Assembly (NCBI GenBank): GCA_040768665.1
Contig: JAXGMN010000027.1
Coordinates: forward strand, 129,421 to 193,420
Direction of reading: 5' to 3'
DNA: 64,000 nucleotides
Origin: JABWBD01 sp040768665
GTDB lineage: Bacteria; Planctomycetota; Planctomycetia; Pirellulales; Thermoguttaceae
Under the pieces are notes generated by a model, which did no database searches, had not been told where the DNA came from, and saw nothing but the letters and a program-made list of their open reading frames with translations. Shown one piece after another: positions 50,090 through 59,528 of the stretch. Both the position numbers and the translations under genes were made by a program. Numbering within the stretch: the first letter of the stretch is position 1; each line of letters starts with the position of its first letter.

Positions 50090-51541
50090 ATGCCACGTTA
50101 TCTTGCCCTCTCCTGGAATGCTTCCGAGGCCAACGGTGTTGTCGCATCGCCCGGGGGCAACCGCCTGCTCGTTGAGCAAGTCTTCACGATCCCCCTCGCC
50201 GGCGGCCCATCGCCTGGCGACGCGGGCGAAGGCAGCTTCAGCAATCGACTTGCGGCAGAACTGAAATCGCGCCGGCTCGGTCGGATCGACACCGTGGTGG
50301 CCCTTGGGCGCGAGAGTGTCGAGTTGCGGCCTCTTGCGTTGCCCGCCGCTCCGGACGAGGAACTTCCCGATCTGGCTCGTTTTCAGGCCTTGCGCCAGTT
50401 CAGCAACCTGGAGGAGCACTGGCCGTTGGACTACCTGCCGCTGAGCGTCCCGGATGACACGGCCCGTCATGTCCTGGCGGCTGCGGTGCGCCCGGAACTG
50501 GTGCAGGAAGTACAGCATGTTTGCGAGGCAGCCGGCTTGAAGCTCACCCGGCTCGTGCTGCGGCCCTGCGCGACCGTTTCGCTCGTGGCGCGTTGCCTGG
50601 GCGAACGGAACGCGGGCGCGCGATTGGTTGTCAATCTCGAAGCCGACGAGACCGACCTCGCCGTCATGATCGACTCTCATGTCACTTTTCTTCGCCAGGC
50701 ACGCCTTCCGGCTGATCCGCTTGCCGACGTTGAACACGCTGCTTCGCTCGTCGCCGAGCTTCGCCGCACGATGGCCGCCGCCCAGAATCAGCCGGGCAAC
50801 CGGCCGGTCGATTCGATTGTGCTTCTCGGCAGCGGCGACCGCTACACCCGGCTGGCGGCCCGGATTTCCGAGGGATGGTCGCTGGCGGTCGACGTTGTCG
50901 ATCCTTTCGAGGCGATCGACTGGTCCAGTCGGGCGGCCGCCGAACAGCAGGGATCGATCCGCACGTTGGCGCCGCTGGTCGGCGCTGCGTGGGACGAGGC
51001 CGCTTCGGCCGCGCCGACGTTCGATTTCCTCCATCCGCGGCGTCGGCCCGCGCCGCCCAGCCGCCGCAATACCTACGCCCTGGCCGGGCTCGCGGCTGGC
51101 CTCCTCGTGCTGGCCGTGATGGCCGCGAGCTGGATCCGCGGCGATCGAATGCACTCCGAAATCCTCTACCTGCAGCGAAACTCCAAGGCGCTGGACAAGA
51201 ACTTCGAGCAGGCGGAAAAAAGCGAGAAGGAAGCGGCAGAGATCGACCAGTGGGTCGCCGGCGGAGTCAATTGGCTCGACGAGCTGAGGTGGCTTTCCGA
51301 TCGTTTCCCCACCGCCGAAGACGCCATGCTCACACAGGTCAAGTTCGTCGTGAATTCCGGCCGCGGAGAAATCACTTTGGACGGAGTGGCCAGCGACGTC
51401 GATTCCGTCGCCGAACTCGACCGCGGCCTGCACGACGACCGGCACCGTCTGGCGGGCAAATCGAAAAGCGAAACCGATGCCCGCCGACCCTACGGCATGC
51501 AGTTTCGTTCCTCCGTGCGGATCGAGAGGCAACAGCAATGA
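50090..51541 (+). CDS. gspL: GspL-like assembly protein (PilM plus PilN type), cluster 2
   Basis: The 483-residue protein starts MPRYLALSWNASEANGVVAS, an actin-like domain start less conserved than in cluster 1. A transmembrane helix near residue 330 (YALAGLAAGLLVLAVMAASW) and a periplasmic coiled coil (LDKNFEQAEKSEKEAAEIDQ) follow. VNWLDELRWLSDRFPTAEDA is shared with cluster 1 (TWIDELRELSQRFPPSRDA). The stop overlaps gspM (ATGA). It lacks the Lys/Pro-rich tail of the paralogue. Confidence 0.83.
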   Translation: MPRYLALSWNASEANGVVASPGGNRLLVEQVFTIPLAGGPSPGDAGEGSFSNRLAAELKSRRLGRIDTVVALGRESVELRPLALPAAPDEELPDLARFQALRQFSNLEEHWPLDYLPLSVPDDTARHVLAAAVRPELVQEVQHVCEAAGLKLTRLVLRPCATVSLVARCLGERNAGARLVVNLEADETDLAVMIDSHVTFLRQARLPADPLADVEHAASLVAELRRTMAAAQNQPGNRPVDSIVLLGSGDRYTRLAARISEGWSLAVDVVDPFEAIDWSSRAAAEQQGSIRTLAPLVGAAWDEAASAAPTFDFLHPRRRPAPPSRRNTYALAGLAAGLLVLAVMAASWIRGDRMHSEILYLQRNSKALDKNFEQAEKSEKEAAEIDQWVAGGVNWLDELRWLSDRFPTAEDAMLTQVKFVVNSGRGEITLDGVASDVDSVAELDRGLHDDRHRLAGKSKSETDARRPYGMQFRSSVRIERQQQ

Positions 51542-52458
51542 ACCTGAAAAAACGCGAACGAAACCTGGCAATCGTCACGGCCGTGCTCGTGGTCCTCTTC
51601 CTCGGTCGGATGCTCTTTTCGGCATGGGCGAGCCCCGACGGCCGGAATGAAACGCTCCGCAACGAATTGAAACGCGAAATCGAGCGCAAGGAGAAACAGA
51701 TCGATCGCGGCCGCGAGGCAGAACTCCGTTTGGCCGACTGGCGCCGGCGGTCGCTCCCGAATGATCGCGAGGCCGCTCGCTCACTCTATCAGAACTGGCT
51801 GCTCGCTTCCGCCAGGAGCGTCGGCTTCGACGGAATCAAGGTGGAAACGACGATGGGCCGTCAGCGCGGCGACGTCTACCACGCCCTGCGATTCAACCTT
51901 CTGGCCCAGGCCACGCTTGAAGAACTGACGCAGTTTCTGCACAGGTTCTATTCCGCGGGCTATCTCCACCAGATCCTCAGTCTCGGCCTGCTTCCCTCGG
52001 ACGATGGGCGAAAACTCGACGTGCAACTTTCCGTCGAAGCGCTGTCGCTGGCGACGGCCGATCGCAGCGACAGGCTTCCGGACCGGCCGCCCGAACCGCT
52101 TCTCGCGGCCGAGGCATCCGACTATGCCAGGAAGATCGCGGGCCGCAACATTTTCGCCCCTTATCGCAAACCTGATCCTCCGCCCCCCGATCCTCCGAAG
52201 TTCGACGCGGCAAAGTACGTCTACCTGACGGCAGTCGTCACCGTCGGCGAGGAACCCGAGGCGTGGATCGTCAACCGGATCTCAGGCGATTGCCTCAAGC
52301 TTCGCCAGGGCGACCCGTTCAAAGCGGGCGACTATCAGGGAAGGCTCCAGCGGATCGGCCGCCGCGAGGCGGAAATCGAGGTCGATGGCCAGCGTTGGCT
52401 TCTCCCGCTCGGCGACAATCTTCGTGAAGCGGTGAAAGTCACCGAAGAGTCGACCTAG
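51538..52458 (+). CDS. gspM: GspM/PilO-like protein with GspC/PilP-like C-terminal domain, cluster 2
   Basis: The 306-residue protein has an N-terminal membrane helix (LAIVTAVLVVLFLGRML), a coiled coil (LKREIERKEKQIDRGREAEL), and a PilO-like domain with LEELTQFLHRFYSAGYLHQI. After a Pro-rich hinge (YRKPDPPPPDPPKF) comes a small beta domain ending QGRLQRIGRREAEIEVDGQR and LLPLGDNL. This repeats the GspM-plus-GspC/PilP pattern of cluster 1. RNIFAPYR precedes the hinge, where the paralogue has RRDLFG. Confidence 0.75.
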   Translation: MNLKKRERNLAIVTAVLVVLFLGRMLFSAWASPDGRNETLRNELKREIERKEKQIDRGREAELRLADWRRRSLPNDREAARSLYQNWLLASARSVGFDGIKVETTMGRQRGDVYHALRFNLLAQATLEELTQFLHRFYSAGYLHQILSLGLLPSDDGRKLDVQLSVEALSLATADRSDRLPDRPPEPLLAAEASDYARKIAGRNIFAPYRKPDPPPPDPPKFDAAKYVYLTAVVTVGEEPEAWIVNRISGDCLKLRQGDPFKAGDYQGRLQRIGRREAEIEVDGQRWLLPLGDNLREAVKVTEEST

Positions 52459-52578
52459 ACGGGCGGCGCCGTCAACGGTACGACTGGAATGGCTCCGCGC
52501 AGGGCTGTACACTCGAAACGGCTGCTGTGCTGAAGCCTCAAAGCTCTCTTTGGTCCGAACCATGAAGGAGTTTCGCAA

Positions 52579-54948
52579 ATGAAGCGGGTGGCAACTTTGG
52601 CGGTGCTGTCGGCGTTGACTCTCTCATCCCCTGCTGGGGCCGACGCCCCGGTGCATCGCAAGCTGTCTGCGGTGCCGTTCACCAACGTGACGTTCACCGA
52701 CACGTTCTGGGCACCGCGGCTGGAGACCAACCGGACGAAATCGCTGCCGCACAACTTCAAGTGGTGTGAAGAGACGGGGCGGTTCAACAATTTCTCCAAG
52801 GCAGCCGGCCTGACGGAAGGCGCCTTCGAAGGGATCTACTTCAACGACTCCGATGTCTACAAGGTGCTGGAGGGGGCATCGTATTCGCTCGCGCAGCATC
52901 CGGATCCGGCGCTGGACAAGATGGTCGATGAGGTGATCACCAAGATTGCCGCGGCCCAACTCGAAGACGGATATCTGAATACCTTCTACACGCTGGTCGA
53001 ACCGGACCAGAAATGGACCAACCTGCGCGTCCGGCACGAGCTCTACTGCGCGGGCCATCTGTTCGAGGCCGCCGTGGCTCACCACCGAGCGACGGGGAAG
53101 CGATCGCTGCTGGACGTCGCCATCCGGTTCGCCGATCTGATCGACAGGCTGTTCGGCCCCGACGCGCGGTATGGAGTGCCCGGCCACGAGGAAATCGAGC
53201 TTGCCTTGGTCAAGCTGTATGAGCTGACCGGCGAACGCCGCTACTTCGATCTGGCGAAGTTCTTCCTGGATATCCGCGGCGACGGGTCGAAGCGGGAGGT
53301 CTTTGGCCCCTACTGCCAGGACCACGTCCCGGTCCGCGATCAAAGCGAAATTGTGGGACACGCGGTCCGAGCGATGTACCTGTACGCGGGGGTGGCGGAC
53401 GTTGCCGCCTACACCGGCGACCAGGGCTTCGTGGATGCGATGAGCCGGCTTTGGGAAGATGTGGTTCGGCGGAAACTGTACATTACCGCGGGCATCGGCG
53501 CCCGGCACCAAGGCGAAGCGTTCGGCGATCCGTACGAACTGCCGAACGATACGGCCTACTGCGAAACGTGTGCGGCGATCGGGCTGGCCCTGTGGAGCCA
53601 CCGGATGAACCTGATGCACGCCGATGCCCATTATGCCGACGTGCTGGAGCGGGCGCTCTACAATGGCATCCTTTCCGGCATCGGGATGGACAGGGAGCAT
53701 TTCTTCTATGTCAACCCGCTGGCCAGCGGCGGCGGCCATCATCGTCAACCGTTCTACCCCTGTGCATGCTGCCCGACAAACGTGGTGAGAATCGTGCCTT
53801 CGTTGCCGGGCTACGTCTATGCGCAGGACGGGCAGTCGATCTACGTGAACCTTTACGTGGCCGGCAGCGGCGAAATCGCTTTGGGCAGCCGGACGGTAAA
53901 GATCTCGCAGCAAAGCCGCTATCCGTGGGACGGCGAAATCAAGGTGTCGGTCGAGCCTGCCGAGCCGGCCACATTTGCCCTGCGGTTGCGGATTCCCGGC
54001 TGGTGCAACCACGGGGCAAAGCTCTCGGTCAACGGCGAGCAGGTCAACCCGGTGCAAGTTGAAAAAGGCTATGCGGTCGTTCGGCGGGAATGGCGCGCGA
54101 ACGACGTGGTGCAACTCAGCCTTCCGATGGAGATCCAACGGATCGAAGCACACCCCGGGGTGCAGGCGGACCGCGGCCGCGTGGCGATCCAGCGCGGGCC
54201 GCTCGTGTATGCGTTCGAAGCGGTCGACAACGGCGGCTCCGTCCGCGGGATCGTGCTGGCGCGCGATCCGAAGTTCGTCGCCGAGCATCGGCCTGAGTTG
54301 CTCGGAGGTGTGACAGTGATTCGAGGGCTGGACCGCACGGGAAAACAAGTCACGGCCGTGCCGTACTACGGCTGGGATCATCGCGAACCGGGCGAAATGG
54401 CGGTCTGGATGTGGCAGGACGGCAAATCGCGGCAGCCGGCGATCGATGATCCGAGTTGGGAAGGCAAGCTCTATCGGCCGCTCGCCCCGGCGACTCTGGG
54501 CGACTCTCTGGCCTTGACCGTTATGGAGCTTAGTGTGCCCTCGGCATCGTATGCCAAAGCAGGCAATGTCCTCGGCGCTCTGAACGACGGGATCGAGCCG
54601 AAGGACTCGTGCGACCATACGATCCCGCGGTTCACCTGGTGGGACCACCGCGGGACGAGCGAATGGGTCCAGTACGATTTTGGCGGACCGGCAAAGGTGT
54701 CCGCCGTGGAGGTTTACTGGTTCGACGACGAGCGGCAGAAACGTCACTGCCGGGCACCGAAAGCATGGCGGCTTGTCTATCAAGACGGCGAAACCTGGAA
54801 GCCGGTGGCAGGGGCCTCTTCCTATGGCACCGCGATTGACAAGTACAACCGGGTGACGTTTGAGCCGGTCGAAACCGCTGCGCTGAGGATCGAAGCCGAG
54901 TTGAACCCGCCCTGGTCGGCGGGAATCCTGGAATGGAAAGTGGAATGA
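52579..54948 (+). CDS. Secreted GH127-type beta-L-arabinofuranosidase
   Basis: The 789-residue protein has a signal peptide ending near PAGADA. An (alpha/alpha)6 barrel begins at VTFTDTFWAPRLETNRTKSL, with AAAQLEDGYLNTFYT typical of the family. Candidate acid/base Glu lies in HQGEAFGDPYELPN, at about residue 313. A zinc site is suggested by the Glu and Cys of TAYCETC and the CC of CACCPTN, whose first Cys would be the nucleophile in HypBA1-like enzymes. The last 130 residues (SEWVQYDFGGPAKVSAVEVY) look like an F5/8 carbohydrate-binding module, which is extra. AAGGAG lies 9 nt before the ATG. Confidence 0.88.
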   Translation: MKRVATLAVLSALTLSSPAGADAPVHRKLSAVPFTNVTFTDTFWAPRLETNRTKSLPHNFKWCEETGRFNNFSKAAGLTEGAFEGIYFNDSDVYKVLEGASYSLAQHPDPALDKMVDEVITKIAAAQLEDGYLNTFYTLVEPDQKWTNLRVRHELYCAGHLFEAAVAHHRATGKRSLLDVAIRFADLIDRLFGPDARYGVPGHEEIELALVKLYELTGERRYFDLAKFFLDIRGDGSKREVFGPYCQDHVPVRDQSEIVGHAVRAMYLYAGVADVAAYTGDQGFVDAMSRLWEDVVRRKLYITAGIGARHQGEAFGDPYELPNDTAYCETCAAIGLALWSHRMNLMHADAHYADVLERALYNGILSGIGMDREHFFYVNPLASGGGHHRQPFYPCACCPTNVVRIVPSLPGYVYAQDGQSIYVNLYVAGSGEIALGSRTVKISQQSRYPWDGEIKVSVEPAEPATFALRLRIPGWCNHGAKLSVNGEQVNPVQVEKGYAVVRREWRANDVVQLSLPMEIQRIEAHPGVQADRGRVAIQRGPLVYAFEAVDNGGSVRGIVLARDPKFVAEHRPELLGGVTVIRGLDRTGKQVTAVPYYGWDHREPGEMAVWMWQDGKSRQPAIDDPSWEGKLYRPLAPATLGDSLALTVMELSVPSASYAKAGNVLGALNDGIEPKDSCDHTIPRFTWWDHRGTSEWVQYDFGGPAKVSAVEVYWFDDERQKRHCRAPKAWRLVYQDGETWKPVAGASSYGTAIDKYNRVTFEPVETAALRIEAELNPPWSAGILEWKVE

Positions 54949-55024
54949 GCGGCACACCGACCGCGGTCAAACGCGGTCAAGTAGGGCGACGCAGCAAAGT
55001 CACGCTCTCCGCGTGGCGACGAGC

Positions 55025-55564
55025 CTACCGAACTTCAAGATCGTATTCCCATCGCCCGCGCTGATTTCTCCGGCGGGTGAGGCGGAACCGTTTCGCGAAG
55101 ACGCGGGAAACTTGGAATCCCCCCGGGTCGGCAACGACGGTTTCATACCCATGAGCACCGCGGTGCTGTACTTCAAACGCCAACTGCTCGCCGCGCGCGT
55201 CGACGAGCCAATACTCGCGGATTTCCGCCCGCCAATAGGCACGCGGGAGGTGTTGGGTATCCTTGACCACCGAACGGTTGCTGACGATTTCAACGATGAA
55301 ATCCGGCGAACCTTCGATTTCGATAAAATCATCCTCCTTGCCGGAGGCGGCGGGCACCAGTCGCGCGCGGCCACTTTCGAGGGCGTCGTTGGATACGAAT
55401 ACGATATCGGGTTCGGCGGAAAGATCGGCAGCAGGGTTGGCGACCCGGGCGCGGTCGGAATAGAGTTCGCCGGATTCCGTTTCCTTGACGAGTTGGGCCA
55501 GCACCCGGTTGATCTCCGTCTTGACTTTCCCGTGAAAGTGAAGGTTCTCGGGAGACCTGTCCAC
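55025..55564 (-). CDS. Uma2 (DUF820) endonuclease-fold protein, N-terminally short
   Basis: The 179-residue frame from a GTG contains LSAEPDIVFVSND, the acidic IEIEGSPDFIVEIVSNRSVV block and YWRAEIREYWLVDARG, all typical of Uma2 family proteins (PD-(D/E)XK fold). Upstream in the same phase GRIDYISGHIEVDRSPE is still recognisable, but the preceding 50 residues or so of the family are missing. An upstream stretch in another phase (FRLTKSRILRRLREELE) may be a frameshifted start. It may be a pseudogene. The role of Uma2 proteins is unknown. Confidence 0.65.
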   Translation of the reverse strand: MDRSPENLHFHGKVKTEINRVLAQLVKETESGELYSDRARVANPAADLSAEPDIVFVSNDALESGRARLVPAASGKEDDFIEIEGSPDFIVEIVSNRSVVKDTQHLPRAYWRAEIREYWLVDARGEQLAFEVQHRGAHGYETVVADPGGFQVSRVFAKRFRLTRRRNQRGRWEYDLEVR

Positions 55565-55718
55565 CTCGATGTGCCCGGAGATGTAGTCGATTCTTCCGCT
55601 CCAGCTCCTCCCGCAACCGCCGCAGAATCCGCGACTTGGTCAGGCGGAATGCAGAGGGGGTGACGCTGAATTCGGCCGAGACGTCTCTGGCCGCGTGGCC
55701 TTCGACGGCCACAGGCTC

Positions 55719-56462
55719 TTATTGTTTCACGATCTGGACGCATATACCGCCGGCGCGGAAGACTTTGTGCATGCGAGTGAACCAGAGTTCCTTCTTCCAC
55801 TGAAGGCCCAGTTCTTCGCAGGTTCGCATCAATTCCTCGCGGTTGTAGGTGCGGCAGCACCAGAGGCGGCTTGTCCATGCGCCGGAGAAATTGTCTTCGG
55901 TCGTCAGCAAGAGCATTCGCGCACCGGGCATCATCACGCGAGACAGCTCGCTCAGGCCGAGCCGGGGATCGGGGACGTGTTCGAGCACGTAGCCGCAGGT
56001 GATGCAGTCGAACGATGCGTCGGCGAACGGCAGATGCGTCAGGTCTGAAACGACGAACTCCGGGCGCTTGCTCTTCAGTCGCTGGCGCGCACGGCGAAGC
56101 ATCTCGTGCGAGAGATCGAAACAAGTGATCTCCGCATCCGGATCGGCGTACTTCAGCAAGTGCTTCGCAATCTGGCCGGCGCCGCTGCCGACGTCAAGAA
56201 TATGCCGCGCCCCGGCGAGATCGAACTTGCGCTCCTTGAACAGGCGATCGCCCAACGTCGTGTGCAAGGAAAGCATACTGCAGGTGGCAAGAATTGCGCC
56301 CTGCGGGCCGTCGTAGACATCGCGGACCCGATCGCGGTACTGTTCGTAGCTGACTCTCTTGAATAGGTGGTTCTCGATCAACCGGTTGACGATCTTGCCG
56401 GCATCCGGATTGCTCGATTTGTGTCTCTTGATCTTCGTGCGGGGCATGCGGAGTTTTGCCAT
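55719..56462 (-). CDS. Class I SAM-dependent methyltransferase (UbiE-like)
   Basis: The 247-residue protein has motif I ILDVGSGAGQIAKHLLK near residue 89, acidic motif CFDLSHEMLRRA, PEFVVSDLTHLPFADASFD and the YVLEHVPDP segment typical of Methyltransf_11 members. The C-terminal part (YNREELMRTCEELGLQWKKE) may cover the substrate. The N-terminal 60 residues are basic and helical. No strong ribosome binding site is seen. The substrate is unknown. Confidence 0.83.
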   Translation of the reverse strand: MAKLRMPRTKIKRHKSSNPDAGKIVNRLIENHLFKRVSYEQYRDRVRDVYDGPQGAILATCSMLSLHTTLGDRLFKERKFDLAGARHILDVGSGAGQIAKHLLKYADPDAEITCFDLSHEMLRRARQRLKSKRPEFVVSDLTHLPFADASFDCITCGYVLEHVPDPRLGLSELSRVMMPGARMLLLTTEDNFSGAWTSRLWCCRTYNREELMRTCEELGLQWKKELWFTRMHKVFRAGGICVQIVKQ

Positions 56463-56523
56463 GATGACGACCCTGAAAACAACCGCCGGAGCCCCCTTCC
56501 GCCGAGGGGGACTCTGCGGCGAC

Positions 56524-58500
56524 CTACCACGCGACTCGACGGTTATACGTATACCACTCCGCGGCCAAAACGACTAGCCCCGCCAAGAGCAACAGTGGCC
56601 ATATTTCGCGGCGGGCCGTTTCCCAATCGGTGCGAGCCGCAACGTCTACGTGTCCGATCCGTATGTCGGAAACCGAGCGGATATCGCTCTCCGACGCCTG
56701 AAAGAGGTTCACGGCGAACTGCTGCTGATTCTTCCCGTCCATCCGGACATTGTACACGCCAAGTTGCCCGGTGCCCGTGAATGTCGCTTTTCCACCCGGG
56801 TCGGGCGAAACCCGGACAGTCTCTCCCCCGGGAGTTTGTACCTCCATAGGCTTCCCTGGCATGGGGCTTTCGACCGCAACAGCCTGGCCCGGACGCACCG
56901 CCTCGACACCCAGCGAGGTTCGGTCTCCTCCGAGGTAGCGAATCACATTGAGAACAAAGAGGGGAAAACTCGCCCGGATCGGCCAGTTCGTGCCGATGTA
57001 GACGCCCTCGTTCTCCCCTCCGCCGGGTTCGCTGCCGAGGAAGACAAAACCGAGCACCGCATCCTCGTAGCGCCCGCGCGGACCTATCGCGAACAGCGGG
57101 CCGACGTGGGAATCGATCAGCGTTGTGCTTCCAGGGGGGGCCACCAGGGGAGCCGCTTCAGCAATGAGGACGTTGCCGAGGTTGAGCCACTGCATCAATG
57201 GGTGGGCCGCGTCGGTGTCGAGAATCTGGGGCGCCTCGATTTTTTGCCCTGCTTTCCAGTTGCCGGTCGGGGGGAGTCCGCCGATGAAGAGGGTGTTGGC
57301 CTGGGGCATTTCCTTCGGCTGGCAGCGATCGTAGATCACCAGGTCGTACGTTCCCGTGGCGGCCTGTTGCCGATAGGTGGGCTGATCGAGCAGCGCCGGC
57401 GTTTCAACGGCGACGTCGGCCAGCTCCAGGGCTTCGCTGGTCGACAGCGCGAACTCGAGCGGTTCAACGCCCGGTGTGACCAGGAGCACGCGGGCACGCC
57501 GCGGCGGATTGACGACAGCCCAAGCCACGTCGTCCACGGCAAGATCGTCGCCGGTGACGGCGGTCAGCTCGAGGACCCCCGAGTTGACCGCTCCCAAGTC
57601 GAATGTTACCCCGCGGGTTTCTTCCTCGGCGATCTCAAAGCGGTCGGCATTGATCAACTTTCCGTCCAGGCGCAGTTCCAGCGAGACTTCCGCCGGCTTT
57701 GAGGCAAAGCTCTGCAACTGGGCAAAGGCCTGCAACTGGTCGGGTCTGGCTTCATTGCGGCGGACGCTGAACGTTGTGACGCCCAGGTTGATCGACTCCG
57801 GGCTTCCGATCGGCTTGTACACAGCATCGAGGTTGCCCAGGGCGAAGCCGGAGACACTGGCGAACTTGCCATCGCTGAAGATGAGAAGCGTTGCGGGCAT
57901 CGGCTCGGCGACCTGCACGTCGTAGACGTCGTCGGCGGAGCGTCCGGGGTTCGCCAGGCCCGAGGCCACCTTGAGTGCTTCGACGAGCGAGGTGGGCCGG
58001 TCGGTCGGTCGGATCGCGTCGACGGCCTGCCGCAGCTTGCGGCGGCTGTCGGTAAACATCTGCTCGATCTTCGCCGCATCGGCGAAACTGACGACCATGG
58101 CCACGTCGCCGGATTTCATCTGATCGATCAGCAGCCGGGCCTGGCGTTTGGCATCTTCGAGGCGTGTCGGTGCGACGTCCGTGGCTTGCATGCTGGCCGA
58201 GTTGTCGATCAGGAAAATGAAGCGATCACCGCTGAGGGCCACTCCTCGCCAGCCGGGTCGCAGGGCGGCCAGCATCGCGAGGACCAGGAGCAGGAGTTGC
58301 AGAAACAGGAGCAAATTCCGGCGCAATCGCTGCCAGATGGTGTTGACGTGAAGGTCTTCAACCGAGCGGTGCCAGAGATAGGTGCTCGGCACCTCGACGG
58401 GCCGCCGCTTGAGCTTCAGAAAATACAGCAGCACGATCGCCGGCGGTACCGCGGCCAAAATCGCCCATTGCCACCACGCAAGCATGTTCATCAGTTGCAT
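56524..58500 (-). CDS. BatA/VWA membrane protein
   Basis: The 658-residue protein has an N-terminal BatA-type membrane module (WWQWAILAAVPPAIVLLYFL and NLLLFLQLLLLVLAMLAALR). A von Willebrand factor A domain follows with the metal-ion site FIFLIDNSASM, TSLVEAL and IFSDGKF. A beta-rich middle and a C-terminal helix near 640 complete it. The start overlaps the DUF58 stop (TGATG), so the two genes are translationally coupled. Related aerotolerance-type operons normally begin with a MoxR AAA+ ATPase; none is present here. Confidence 0.85.
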   Translation of the reverse strand: MQLMNMLAWWQWAILAAVPPAIVLLYFLKLKRRPVEVPSTYLWHRSVEDLHVNTIWQRLRRNLLLFLQLLLLVLAMLAALRPGWRGVALSGDRFIFLIDNSASMQATDVAPTRLEDAKRQARLLIDQMKSGDVAMVVSFADAAKIEQMFTDSRRKLRQAVDAIRPTDRPTSLVEALKVASGLANPGRSADDVYDVQVAEPMPATLLIFSDGKFASVSGFALGNLDAVYKPIGSPESINLGVTTFSVRRNEARPDQLQAFAQLQSFASKPAEVSLELRLDGKLINADRFEIAEEETRGVTFDLGAVNSGVLELTAVTGDDLAVDDVAWAVVNPPRRARVLLVTPGVEPLEFALSTSEALELADVAVETPALLDQPTYRQQAATGTYDLVIYDRCQPKEMPQANTLFIGGLPPTGNWKAGQKIEAPQILDTDAAHPLMQWLNLGNVLIAEAAPLVAPPGSTTLIDSHVGPLFAIGPRGRYEDAVLGFVFLGSEPGGGENEGVYIGTNWPIRASFPLFVLNVIRYLGGDRTSLGVEAVRPGQAVAVESPMPGKPMEVQTPGGETVRVSPDPGGKATFTGTGQLGVYNVRMDGKNQQQFAVNLFQASESDIRSVSDIRIGHVDVAARTDWETARREIWPLLLLAGLVVLAAEWYTYNRRVAW

Positions 58501-59390
58501 CAGCGGACCAGTCCCCGTTGATTCAAGTAACCCGTGATGAGCTGTTCAACCGGCACGTCGTTACGGGCCGGAAGATAGACGATGCCGCGACGGGTGCAGA
58601 ACTCGCGAGCCGAATCGATGAAGGCGGCGAGCGTCTGCTTGTATCGCCGGAGCAGTGGTCCGCTCACCGTGATCTCGGCCACGTCGCCGTCTTCACAGTC
58701 GATCAGGCGGAGGTCGCCCTGGAGTTCCGGTTCGATCTCCTCCACCGAGAGGAGGTGGATGACATAGATGTCCATCTCCTGGGCAAGCAGGTACCGCAGC
58801 GCGGCCTGGTAGCCCGACTTGTCCATGAGGTCGCTGATGAGAACCACAATCCCCTTGCCGGAATTGCGGACGCAGAAACTCTTGACGCCCTGGCCCAGCG
58901 GCTCATCGCCGGTCGGTTGCAGGTTCTCGAGATGTTCGAGCATCCGCCAGAGGCTCCGGCGGCCACGGAGGACCGGCGCCGGATCGCCGCCGGCCCGGGC
59001 GAGGGTCTCGATCTTCACCCGGTCGCCGCGAACGAGACCGACGAAACCGAGTGCGGCGGCCAGTTGTCTGGCGTAAGCGAATTTCGTGGGGTCGCCAAAG
59101 TCCATCGACTTGCTGGCGTCGATCAGGGCATAGAAGTGGAGGTCCTCCTCTTCGAGGAACATCTTGAGGAAAAGGCGGTCGAGGCGGGCATAGGTATTCC
59201 AGTCGAGGAATCGTAGGTCGTCGCCGTGGACGTAGCTGCGGAAATCGGCGAACTCGACGCTCTGGCCTTTGCGCCGGCTTCGCCGTTCGCCTTTCATCCT
59301 GCCGCGGAAGATCTTGCGGCTGACAAGCTCCAACCGCTCAAGACGGGCGAGCAGTTCGGGAGGCAGAAGGGTCGAAGCCGTGGACGACAT
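58500..59390 (-). CDS. DUF58 protein
   Basis: The 296-residue protein has the DUF58 core YVHGDDLRFLDWNTYARLDR followed by a VWA-like domain (FYALIDASKSMDFG, GKGIVVLISDLMD). The ATG at 59390 has GAGGT upstream; the longer open frame to 59531 has no ribosome binding site. It is coupled to the BatA/VWA gene downstream. DUF58 proteins pair with MoxR ATPases and VWA proteins, probably as chaperone-like machines for envelope proteins. Confidence 0.87.
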   Translation of the reverse strand: MSSTASTLLPPELLARLERLELVSRKIFRGRMKGERRSRRKGQSVEFADFRSYVHGDDLRFLDWNTYARLDRLFLKMFLEEEDLHFYALIDASKSMDFGDPTKFAYARQLAAALGFVGLVRGDRVKIETLARAGGDPAPVLRGRRSLWRMLEHLENLQPTGDEPLGQGVKSFCVRNSGKGIVVLISDLMDKSGYQAALRYLLAQEMDIYVIHLLSVEEIEPELQGDLRLIDCEDGDVAEITVSGPLLRRYKQTLAAFIDSAREFCTRRGIVYLPARNDVPVEQLITGYLNQRGLVR

Positions 59391-59528
59391 GGTTACCTCA
59401 CGGTAGGATCGACGATGAATACTCCCCATTATATGGAGGACTGGCATTGGTCGAAAGGGTATTCTTGTAGCTGCCGCCTGGCGGTCGACTGCCTCGCGAC
59501 GATCCTGCGCGTGTTCTGTTTTTCGCAC

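Noticed and set aside
52624..54957. A 777-codon open frame antisense to the GH127 gene
   Set aside because: It mirrors the coding strand codon pattern and has no start signal or known domain.
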